DNA from: Stagnimonas sp.
Lineage (GTDB): Bacteria > Pseudomonadota > Gammaproteobacteria > Nevskiales > Nevskiaceae
Direction of reading: 5' to 3'
NCBI GenBank assembly: GCA_030696045.1
Contig: JAUYNO010000039.1
Location: 1 to 64,000 of the forward strand
DNA: 64,000 bases
The notes under the pieces are model-generated. The model had not been told where the DNA came from. It saw only the letters and a list, made by a program, of their open reading frames with translations, and did not search any database. Shown here piece by piece: positions 17,354 to 24,757 of this stretch (the first letter of the stretch is position 1; each line of letters starts with the position of its first letter). A program made the translations under genes and the position numbers.

Positions 17354-18220
17354 ATGGACACCCAAGCCCTCGCCGCCTTCCTGGAAGTCGCCGATACCGC
17401 CTCCTTCTCCAAGGCGGCCGAGCGCCTGTTCCTGTCGCAGCCGGCGGTCAGCAAGCGCATTGCCACGCTCGAAGCCCAGCTCGGCCGCAGCCTGTTCGAC
17501 CGCGTCGGCCGACAGGTGACGCTGACCGACGCCGGCCGCGCCCTGCTGCCCTATGCGCGGCGGGCGCTGGCCGATATCGAGGACGGCCGCCGGGCGCTGT
17601 CGCAGCTGTCGGAGAAGGTCGAGGGCCGGCTGTCGATCGGCACCAGCCACCACATCGGCCTGCACCGCCTGCCGCCGGTGCTGCGCGCCTACACCCTGGC
17701 CTATCCGGACGTCGATCTCGACATCCAGTTCATGGACTCGGAAGTCGCCTGCGAGGCAGTGCTGGCCGGCAAGCTGGAACTGGGCATCGTCACCCTGCCT
17801 ACCCAGCCGCTGCCGCACCTGCAATCGCGCCTGGTCTGGCCCGACCCGCTGTCGGTCGTGGTCGCGCCCGCGCACCCGCTCGCCGGCATCAAGAAGCCCA
17901 GCATGGCCGACCTGGCCGAGCACCCGGCGGTGTTGCCGGACGAAGCCACCTACACCCATCGCATCGTCACCGCCGCGCTGACCCGTCACGGCCTGACACC
18001 GCGCATCCGCCTGGCAACCAACTACCTGGAAACCCTGAAGATGCTGGTGATGATCGGCCTGGGCTGGAGCGTGCTGCCGTGCTCCATGCTCGACCAGGAC
18101 CTGATCGCCCTGCCGATCCGCGAGCTGGCGCTGGAACGCGAGCTGGGCGTGGTCTGGCATGAGAAGCGCACGCTGTCCTCCGCCGCCACCGCGCTGCTCA
18201 GCCAACTCCCGGGCATCTGA
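17354..18220 (+). CDS. LysR-family regulator, divergent from leuCDB
   Basis: The 288-residue protein has an N-terminal winged HTH (MDTQALAAFLEVADTASFSKAAERLFLSQPAVSKRI region, residues 1-60) and a LysR substrate-binding domain. The internal ATG at 17354 gives the normal family start; one lies 4 codons upstream. It is divergent from leuC across about 115 bp holding a palindromic operator, so the leu operon is its most likely target, probably with 2-isopropylmalate as ligand by analogy with other LeuO/LysR-type regulators of leu genes (inference). Its stop overlaps the next gene by one base. Confidence 0.9.
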   Translation: MDTQALAAFLEVADTASFSKAAERLFLSQPAVSKRIATLEAQLGRSLFDRVGRQVTLTDAGRALLPYARRALADIEDGRRALSQLSEKVEGRLSIGTSHHIGLHRLPPVLRAYTLAYPDVDLDIQFMDSEVACEAVLAGKLELGIVTLPTQPLPHLQSRLVWPDPLSVVVAPAHPLAGIKKPSMADLAEHPAVLPDEATYTHRIVTAALTRHGLTPRIRLATNYLETLKMLVMIGLGWSVLPCSMLDQDLIALPIRELALERELGVVWHEKRTLSSAATALLSQLPGI

Positions 18221-19398
18221 TGACCTACGACCTGATCGTCCTCGGCGGCGGGGCCGCCGGCCTGTTCTGCGCCTTCACGGCCGGCCAGCGCGGCAAGCGG
18301 GTGCTGGTGCTGGAGAGCGCCAACAAGGTCGGCAAGAAGATCCTGATGTCCGGCGGTGGGCGCTGCAATTTCACCAACCTCGAAGTGACGCCCGCCCAGT
18401 ACCTCTCGGCCAATCCGCACTTCTGCAAGTCCGCCCTCGCCCGCTACCGGCCCGAGCACTTCATCGCCCTGGTCGAGCAGCACGGCATCGCCTACCACGA
18501 GAAGGAGCTGGGCCAGCTGTTCTGCGATGAGTCCAGCAAGCAGATACTGCAAATGCTGCTGGACGAATGTGCCCAGGCCCAGGTGCGCATCGAAGTGGAC
18601 AGCGCGGTGCTGAGCGCCTCGGCGGTCGAAGGCGGCTACCGTGTGAAGACCGCGCAGAACCAATACGTGGCCTCGAAGCTGGTGGTCGCCACCGGCGGCT
18701 TGTCGATCCCCACGCTGGGTGGCAGCGATTTCGGCTACCGGCTGGCCAAGCAGTTCGGCCACACGATCTTGCCGACCCGCGCCGGCCTGGTGCCGCTGAC
18801 CTTGTCCGGCAAGCCGCTGGAGCAGTGGAATGATCTCTCGGGCCTGGCGCTGCCGGTCGAGGCCAGCGCCGGCAAGGCCAGCTTCCGCAACCAGCTGCTG
18901 GTCACCCATCGCGGCCTGTCCGGCCCGGCGATGCTGCAGATATCGAACTATTGGCAGCCCGGCGAGCCACTGCGCATCGACCTGTTTCCGCAGGGTGATG
19001 CCGAGCCCTGGCTGGCGGAACAACAGCAGTCCCGGCCCGCGTCCGAGTTGCGCACCGTGCTCGCGGACGCGCTGCCCAAGCGCTTCGCCCAGCGCTTTGT
19101 CGAGCTGTACGCGCCGGCCAACAAACTCATGCGCCAGCTGATCCCCGCCGAGCGCAAGGCGCTTGCCGCCGCCCTGCACGCCTGGCCGATCACGCCCAAT
19201 GGCACCGAGGGCTACCGCACCGCCGAAGTGACCTTGGGCGGGGTCGATACCCGCGAGCTGTCGTCCACCACGTTCGAGTCGAAGCACGCGCCCGGTCTGC
19301 ACTTCATCGGCGAGGTGGTCGATGTCACCGGCTGGCTCGGCGGCTACAACTTCCAGTGGGCCTGGGCTTCAGCCCAGGCTTGCGCCACTGCGCTCTGA
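18220..19398 (+). CDS. HI0933/BaiN-type NAD(P)/FAD-dependent oxidoreductase
   Basis: The 392-residue flavoprotein starts MTYDLIVLGGGAAGLFCAF with the FAD dinucleotide motif. It carries the family signatures KILMSGGGRCNFTN, VVATGGLSIPTLGGSDFGY and, near the C-terminus, EVTLGGVDTRELSSTTF and GEVVDVTGWLGGYNFQWAW. Homologues include YhiN of E. coli and BaiN of clostridia; the physiological substrate in proteobacteria is unknown. The ATG overlaps the LysR stop codon, suggesting coupling. Confidence 0.92.
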   Translation: MTYDLIVLGGGAAGLFCAFTAGQRGKRVLVLESANKVGKKILMSGGGRCNFTNLEVTPAQYLSANPHFCKSALARYRPEHFIALVEQHGIAYHEKELGQLFCDESSKQILQMLLDECAQAQVRIEVDSAVLSASAVEGGYRVKTAQNQYVASKLVVATGGLSIPTLGGSDFGYRLAKQFGHTILPTRAGLVPLTLSGKPLEQWNDLSGLALPVEASAGKASFRNQLLVTHRGLSGPAMLQISNYWQPGEPLRIDLFPQGDAEPWLAEQQQSRPASELRTVLADALPKRFAQRFVELYAPANKLMRQLIPAERKALAAALHAWPITPNGTEGYRTAEVTLGGVDTRELSSTTFESKHAPGLHFIGEVVDVTGWLGGYNFQWAWASAQACATAL

Positions 19399-19410
19399 GA
19401 CAATCGCCCC

Positions 19411-20100
19411 ATGCGACTCAACAAATTCCTCAGCGAGAAAGGTCTCTGCTCCCGCCGCGAGGCGGATTACTGGATCGAGACCGGCCGGGTCGCCATCAAC
19501 GGCCGCCCCGCCGAACTAGGCACCCCGGTCAACGAGGGCGACGAGGTCTCGGTCGACGGCCGGACGGTCGGCGTGCGCCAGTCCGCGCATGTCTACATCG
19601 CCTTCAACAAGCCGGTGGGCGTGACCTGCACCACCGAGGCGCGGGTGCGCGACAACATCATCGACTTCATCGGCCACGAGCAGCGCATCTTCCCGATCGG
19701 CCGCCTCGACAAGGACAGCGAGGGTCTGATCCTGCTCACCAGCGACGGCGACATCGTCAACCGCCTGCTGCGCCAGGAGCACGAACATGAGAAGGAGTAC
19801 GTGGTCACGGTCGACCGGCCGGTCAGCGAGAGCTTTCTTGCCGGCATGAGCCGCGGCGTGCGGCTGGCGGAGCTGGCCACCACCACCAAGCCCTGCAAGG
19901 CCTGGCGCATCGACGAAAACAGCTTCCGCATCGTGCTCACCCAGGGCCTCAACCGCCAGATCCGCCGCATGTGCGAGCACTTCGGCTACGAGGTGCGGCA
20001 GTTGCGGCGCGAGCGCTTCGTCAACATCGAGCTGGGCCGGCTGCAGCTCGGCTACTGGCGCAATCTCGACGCGGACGAACTGCGGCAGCTGTTGGCCTGA
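19411..20100 (+). CDS. rluF: 23S rRNA pseudouridine synthase RluF-like
   Basis: RluF modifies U2604 of 23S rRNA (and tRNA-Tyr in E. coli). The 229-residue protein has an N-terminal S4 RNA-binding domain (residues 1-60, LNKFLSEKGLCSRREADYW) and an RsuA-type catalytic domain with the active Asp in IFPIGRLDKDSEGLILLT. GLNRQIRRMCEHFGYEV closely matches RluF. RluB is the main alternative, but the DNIIDFIGHEQRIF stretch favours RluF. It lies 12 bp after the flavoprotein gene and converges on sco. Confidence 0.9.
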   Translation: MRLNKFLSEKGLCSRREADYWIETGRVAINGRPAELGTPVNEGDEVSVDGRTVGVRQSAHVYIAFNKPVGVTCTTEARVRDNIIDFIGHEQRIFPIGRLDKDSEGLILLTSDGDIVNRLLRQEHEHEKEYVVTVDRPVSESFLAGMSRGVRLAELATTTKPCKAWRIDENSFRIVLTQGLNRQIRRMCEHFGYEVRQLRRERFVNIELGRLQLGYWRNLDADELRQLLA

Positions 20101-20115
20101 GCGGGGCCGCCGCCC

Positions 20116-20715
20116 TCAGTCGGGGTCCGTGCCCGGCAGTGGGCTCGCGGCGGATTGGCTGCTGGCCTGCCGCAAGGCGGCAACGAACTCCGGATCGAGC
20201 GCGGCCACCACCGAGGTCTGCTTCTGGATACGCCCCTCCGGGTCCAGCAGCGAGATCACCGTCGAATGGTTGAACTCGCCATCCGGCAACTGGCGATAGC
20301 GAATCCCCAGGGCGGCGGCGAGCTTGCGCACATCCGCGGCCTCGGCCCGTGCCAGGGTCCAGCGCGCCAAGTCGACCTGATGGCGCCGGGCCAGTTCCAG
20401 CAGCTTGTCGGGGCTGTCCCGATCCGGGTCCAGGCTGACCAGCAAAACCCGCAGCCGCCCCCGCTCCCGTTCGGGCAGCTGCTGCTCCATGCGCCGGATG
20501 TTGGCGATCAGCAGCGGGCAGACCCTGGGGCAACTGCCGTAGAACATGCTGATCATCGTCGGCTGCCCGCGGTACAGGGCCAGCGTCCTGGGCTGTCCGT
20601 CCTGGCTGACGAGACCGATCTCGAGCTGGTAGAGCGAATCCCCGGGAAGCTCGGCTCCAGCGGCTACCGACACCAGGCCTAGGGCCAGCAGCAAGCTCCA
20701 CAGTCCCCGGATCAT
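20116..20715 (-). CDS. SCO1/SenC-family copper chaperone, nitrite reductase operon
   Basis: SCO proteins are periplasmic thioredoxin-fold copper chaperones. The 199-residue product has a signal peptide ([20 protein letters not shown]), the copper-binding pair C62/C66 in YGSCPRVCPLL and the third ligand His in FNHSTVISLL. It is the last gene after nirK and nirV, and its ATG overlaps the nirV stop (20712-20715). This position suggests copper delivery to NirK rather than to cytochrome oxidase. A second SCO gene lies at 53546. Confidence 0.92.
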   Translation of the reverse strand: MIRGLWSLLLALGLVSVAAGAELPGDSLYQLEIGLVSQDGQPRTLALYRGQPTMISMFYGSCPRVCPLLIANIRRMEQQLPERERGRLRVLLVSLDPDRDSPDKLLELARRHQVDLARWTLARAEAADVRKLAAALGIRYRQLPDGEFNHSTVISLLDPEGRIQKQTSVVAALDPEFVAALRQASSQSAASPLPGTDPD

Positions 20716-21509
20716 GGCTGGCGCCCTGGCAGGTCCCTGGCGCAGCGGAAGCCCAGGTTGGCGGTGGTGTACCGCGCTTCCAGGCTGGACAGCATGGCGA
20801 TGCGCATGAGCACGGCGTAGTTCTCCTTCTGTTCCATGGACAACGCCCCGGTACCGCAGAATTTCATCAGGTCGGGATCGCCCTGCTCGCGGTTGTCGGC
20901 GCTCACCATCAGGGCACCTGCGTCCTGCACCCACTCCCAGACCAGCCCATGCAGGTCGTGGACACCGTGCATGTTGGCCTTGCCCTGAGCGACCGGTCGC
21001 GGGGCATTGCCTCCGGGCGTGGAATACCAGGTCAGCAGACGCTGGCGCCAGACGGGGTCCTTGCGGGCATCGGCCACCGTCTCGTCGGCGGCGGCGGCCC
21101 ATTCCCATTCATACCAGCTGGGCAGGCGCGCACCCTGGGCCTCGCAATACGCGGTGGCGGCGAACCAGCTCACCCCTACCACCGGTCGTTGTGGCGCCTC
21201 CCCCGCACCGGGGTCGGTGGGAGTCGCCCAGCCCCGCAGGTAACCGGGATCGACGAACAGCGCCGCCGCACGACCGCGCTGCCATTCCGGATGCTCGACG
21301 ACGAACTTCCGGAACTGGGCATTGGTGACCGGCGTGCGCTGCAGCAGGAAGCTCGCGACCTCGGCCTCGCGAACCCCCGGTGCCGGCGGCAGCACCGACT
21401 CGAAGCGCCGACCCTCGATGCGAACGAAATCGCCTTGTGGACCAGCGGCGCTGCCCGCCGCAGACGTGGCCAGCAGCGCCGCCAGCAGAAAGGCCCTAGT
21501 GCGCCGCAC
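20712..21509 (-). CDS. nirV: NirV-like formylglycine-generating-enzyme-fold protein
   Basis: An exported protein (hydrophobic leader [14 protein letters not shown]) of the SUMF1/FGE-sulfatase fold: [63 protein letters not shown] and the C-terminal NLGFRCAR. The classic RGGSW motif before the C-terminus is not present, which fits the divergent NirV group linked to nirK. NirV is conserved with copper nitrite reductase but its function is not known. The GTG at 21509 was chosen; another GTG at 21533 is possible. Both overlap the nirK 3' end. Confidence 0.85.
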   Translation of the reverse strand: MRRTRAFLLAALLATSAAGSAAGPQGDFVRIEGRRFESVLPPAPGVREAEVASFLLQRTPVTNAQFRKFVVEHPEWQRGRAAALFVDPGYLRGWATPTDPGAGEAPQRPVVGVSWFAATAYCEAQGARLPSWYEWEWAAAADETVADARKDPVWRQRLLTWYSTPGGNAPRPVAQGKANMHGVHDLHGLVWEWVQDAGALMVSADNREQGDPDLMKFCGTGALSMEQKENYAVLMRIAMLSSLEARYTTANLGFRCARDLPGRQP

Positions 21510-23007
21510 CTTCGGGCCGCTTGGTGGTCGCACGCACCTTGGCGACGTCGCCGGCAGTCACCACGCCGCCCGGGTTGCCCCAGCTGTTCATCACATAGGT
21601 CAGGATGTTGGCGATTTCGTCATTGTTGAGCTGGCTCATCGGCGGCATTACCGAGTTGTACTCCTTGCCGTTGACGGTGATCTTCCCCTGCAGGCCGTTG
21701 AGCGCCGCGTTGATGGCGCGCTCCTTGTCCTGGGCGAAGTAGTCGGACTTCGCAAGCGGCGGGAACACGTTGGGCAGGCCCGCGCCATCGACCTGATGGC
21801 AGACCGAGCAGGTGCCGCTGTAGAGCGTCTTGCCGGCGGCGATCTGCTGTTCCCGGGTCGGCGCGCCGCTGGTGACGGTGGCCTGGGCGGCCTCGCTCAC
21901 CGCCGCCTGACCGCTGCCGGCCTTGTCGCCGAGGTAGTCGATGTCCACTTCCTTGCCCGAATAGATGCTCTTGTTCTCGGGGCCATCAACCTTGAGGATC
22001 GCCAGCGCCCCCTTATTGAAGGCGCGGAAGATGGAGTGATCGACCAGCACATAGCTGCCCGGAACCTCCAGGCGGAAATCGGTGATCGCCGCGCCGCCGG
22101 CGGGGATCAGGGTGGTCTGCACGTTCTCCTGGTAGCGGGTGCCGCCTTCGAACTGCACCCGGTCGAAGATCTCGCCGATGACGTGGAAACTGGAGACCAG
22201 GTTCGGACCGCCGTTGCCGACATACAGGCGCACGGTTTCGCCTACGTTCGCCTTCAGCGCCTTGTCGCCGACCAGGGAGCTTTCGGCGCCGTTGAACAAC
22301 ACATAGGTCGGGTTCTCGTCGATGGCCTTCTGCATGTCGAACGCCTGGTAGCCCTTCTCCCGGTACTTGCCCACCGTGTAGTAGTCGCCCTGCATCACAT
22401 AGAACTCGCGGTCCACCTTTGGCAGGCCTTCCGGCGGTTCGATCAGGATGAGTCCATACATGCCGTTGGCAACGTGCATGCCCACCGGCGCCGTGGCGCA
22501 GTGATACACGAACAGCCCTTGATTCAGCGCCTTGAAGGTGAACTGCGTTTCGTGGCCGGGCGCGGTGAAGCTCGACGAGGCACCGCCGCCGGGGCCGGTA
22601 ACCCCGTGCAGATCGATGTTGTGCGGCATCTTCGAATCGGGGTGGTTCTTCAGATGGAACTCCACCGTGTCGCCCTGCCGGACCCGGATGAAGCTGCCGG
22701 GCACGGTGCCGCCAAAGGTCCAGAAGTTGTAGCGGACGCCTTCGGAGATCTCCATGTCGAGTTCGCGGACCTCCAACTCGACGATCACCTTGGCCGGCTG
22801 CTTGCGGTCGACCGGCGGCGGCACCAGGGGTGGACTGGTCAATACCGCCTTGATCGGCTCTCCCTGTGGCGGGCCGAAGTCGCCCTTGGCAGAGCCGCCG
22901 GTATCCGCCGGCGTCGCGACCCCGGACTCCGCAGGCTTGGGTTGGCGATCACAACCGCTGGCAGCAGCGAAGACAGTGGCAAGGCTAACCACGATCAGCT
23001 TTCGCAT
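21496..23007 (-). CDS. nirK: Copper nitrite reductase with C-terminal cytochrome c domain
   Basis: NirK reduces nitrite to nitric oxide. The 503-residue protein starts [15 protein letters not shown] and has a lipobox-like AASGC, so it may be a lipoprotein. Two cupredoxin domains follow. Ligands are visible: MPHNIDLHG (type 1 and type 2 His), [16 protein letters not shown] (type 2 His; type 1 Cys, His, Met) and [10 protein letters not shown] (type 2 His). After about residue 390 comes an extra cytochrome c domain with CSVCH and a downstream Met in VMPPMSQL. This heme-fused form can take electrons directly. The start at 23007 was chosen over one 11 codons upstream. First gene of nirK-nirV-sco. 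Confidence 0.96.
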   Translation of the reverse strand: MRKLIVVSLATVFAAASGCDRQPKPAESGVATPADTGGSAKGDFGPPQGEPIKAVLTSPPLVPPPVDRKQPAKVIVELEVRELDMEISEGVRYNFWTFGGTVPGSFIRVRQGDTVEFHLKNHPDSKMPHNIDLHGVTGPGGGASSSFTAPGHETQFTFKALNQGLFVYHCATAPVGMHVANGMYGLILIEPPEGLPKVDREFYVMQGDYYTVGKYREKGYQAFDMQKAIDENPTYVLFNGAESSLVGDKALKANVGETVRLYVGNGGPNLVSSFHVIGEIFDRVQFEGGTRYQENVQTTLIPAGGAAITDFRLEVPGSYVLVDHSIFRAFNKGALAILKVDGPENKSIYSGKEVDIDYLGDKAGSGQAAVSEAAQATVTSGAPTREQQIAAGKTLYSGTCSVCHQVDGAGLPNVFPPLAKSDYFAQDKERAINAALNGLQGKITVNGKEYNSVMPPMSQLNNDEIANILTYVMNSWGNPGGVVTAGDVAKVRATTKRPEGAAH

Positions 23008-23132
23008 GGCGCATTCTCCTGGTTTATGTTTTTGGACCACTTACGCGCCGCAACCACCTCTTACGCCCCGGTGCCAGTATTGTCCAATGACTCCTCCCAC
23101 CGGCGGCTGGCTACAGCTAGGGCGCCCCTCCC

Positions 23133-24320
23133 ATGCTTGCTGATCCCCGTACCACCGGACTGACCCGCTGGTCGGCCGCCACGGTATTCGCCTACCCGTT
23201 CCGGATCTTCTTCCTGTCCGCCGCGAGCCTGGCTGTCCTGCTGGTGCCGGCCTGGCTGCTGATGTTGCTGGGCGGATGGCAGTGGCCTCTGGCCCTGCCA
23301 GCCCCCGCCTGGCATCAGCACGAGATGCTGTTCGGCTTCCTGCAGGCCGCCATTGCCGGCTTCCTGCTCACTGCGGTCTCCGCCTGGACCGGCACCCAGC
23401 GATTGCACGCCCTGCCGCTACTCGCCCTGTGGCTGCTCTGGCTGGTCGGCCGGCTGCTGATGCTGACCGGCGCGGCACTGCCGCCGGTGATCGTCCTTGC
23501 GGTTGATCTGGCCTTTCTGCCGCTGGTGATGCTGGACTTCAGCTGGCGGGTGCTGCGCGCGCGGCAATACCGGCAGCTGCTGGTGCTGGCGGTGCTGGGC
23601 GGGTTCTGGCTGATGGATCTCGGCTTCCACCTGTATCCAGGCGGCACCTCCGCGCATACGGCCCTGTTGCTGGCGATGCTGCTGATGCTGGTGATCGGTG
23701 GCCGCATCACCCCCGCGTTTTCCAGCAACTGGCTGCGCCTGCAGGGCCTGGATGCGAGCCCGATCCGGGTGATTCCGGCCCTGGAGCGCGCTCTACTGGC
23801 CTCGATGCTGGTCGTGCTCGCCGTCGAGTTGTGGCCGGCCGGCCCGGCGCTACGTGCCTCGGCGGCGCTGGTCGCCGCCGGCCTGGTGGCGATGCGCCTG
23901 CTGCTCTGGCGCGGCTGGCTGGTCCGTGCCGAGCCGCTGCTGTGGATACTGCACCTGGCATTGGCCTGGATCCCGGTCGCGCTGCTGCTGCTGGCGGGGT
24001 CGGCCATGGGCTGGGTGGCGCCGACGGCCTGGGTGCATGCCGTCGGGACCGGGGCGGTCGGCGCACTGATCCTCGGGGTCATGAGTCGGGTCGCCCTGGG
24101 CCACACCGGTCGCCCTCTGCAGCTGCCGCCGGGCATGACCACGGCTTTCGTGTTGGTGCTGATCGCCGGCCTGGTCCGCGTCGCTACTGCGACCAGCTTG
24201 CTGCCCTGGCGCCTCGGCGTTTCGATCGCCGCTGGGCTGTGGATCGCGGCTTACCTGATCTTCCTTTTTCGCTACTGGTCGGTCCTGAGCCGCCCGCGCC
24301 TTGACGGCAAGCCGGGCTGA
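23133..24320 (+). CDS. nnrS: NnrS-family membrane protein
   Basis: NnrS is a polytopic heme/copper membrane protein associated with denitrification and nitric oxide stress. The 395-residue product starts in the family style (FAYPFRIFFLSAASLAVLL), has PAWHQHEMLFGFLQAAIAGFLLTAV with conserved His residues, GGRITPAFSSNWL, and about 12 hydrophobic helices. It is divergent from nirK across about 125 bp, and expression under the same signal is likely. I did not find a clear TTGAT-N4-ATCAA box there. Confidence 0.93.
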   Translation: MLADPRTTGLTRWSAATVFAYPFRIFFLSAASLAVLLVPAWLLMLLGGWQWPLALPAPAWHQHEMLFGFLQAAIAGFLLTAVSAWTGTQRLHALPLLALWLLWLVGRLLMLTGAALPPVIVLAVDLAFLPLVMLDFSWRVLRARQYRQLLVLAVLGGFWLMDLGFHLYPGGTSAHTALLLAMLLMLVIGGRITPAFSSNWLRLQGLDASPIRVIPALERALLASMLVVLAVELWPAGPALRASAALVAAGLVAMRLLLWRGWLVRAEPLLWILHLALAWIPVALLLLAGSAMGWVAPTAWVHAVGTGAVGALILGVMSRVALGHTGRPLQLPPGMTTAFVLVLIAGLVRVATATSLLPWRLGVSIAAGLWIAAYLIFLFRYWSVLSRPRLDGKPG

Positions 24321-24355
24321 GTGATGAGCACGGCGGTTTGGCTGGCGGAGACGCG

Positions 24356-24757
24356 ATGATCGAGTTCTATCCCCAGATCCGACAGGCGCACATCCTGCTG
24401 GTGGCGCTGAGCGGCAGCCTGTTCCTGGCCCGGGGTATCGCGGTGCTGATGCAGGCGGGCTGGCCGCAGCAGCGGGCGGTGAAACTGCTCAGCTACGCCA
24501 TCGACACCGCCCTGCTCGGTGCGGCACTGATGCTGGTGCGCCTGCTGCCGTCGGGGGTCTTCAGCAACGGCTGGCTGGCGATGAAACTGTTGCTGCTGGT
24601 GGTCTACATCCTGCTCGGCGCCTTCGCCCTGCGACGGGCTCGCAGCCAGTCGGTGCGCGCGGTCTGCTTCCTGCTCGCGGTCCTGGTGTTCAGCTGGATG
24701 CTGACGATTGCCCGCAGTCACCACCCGCTGGGCATCCTCCGGCTATGGAGCGGCTAG
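24356..24757 (+). CDS. SirB2-family membrane protein
   Basis: A 133-residue protein with four hydrophobic helices and the SirB2 pattern IRQAHILLVALSGSLFLARG, LSYAIDTALLGAALML and VLVFSWMLTIARSHHPLG. ATG at 24356 has a GGAG ribosome-binding site 6 nt upstream and was chosen over an upstream in-frame ATG. It follows nnrS by 35 bp, a pairing seen in other denitrifiers. The molecular role is unknown. Its stop codon overlaps that of the convergent ceramidase gene (CTAG at 24754-24757). Confidence 0.85.
   Translation: MIEFYPQIRQAHILLVALSGSLFLARGIAVLMQAGWPQQRAVKLLSYAIDTALLGAALMLVRLLPSGVFSNGWLAMKLLLLVVYILLGAFALRRARSQSVRAVCFLLAVLVFSWMLTIARSHHPLGILRLWSG

Noticed and set aside
23008..23132. FNR/NnrR box between nirK and nnrS
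   Set aside because: Only partial symmetry (ATTGTCCAAT) is present; no TTGAT-N4-ATCAA-like site could be found, so no box was annotated.
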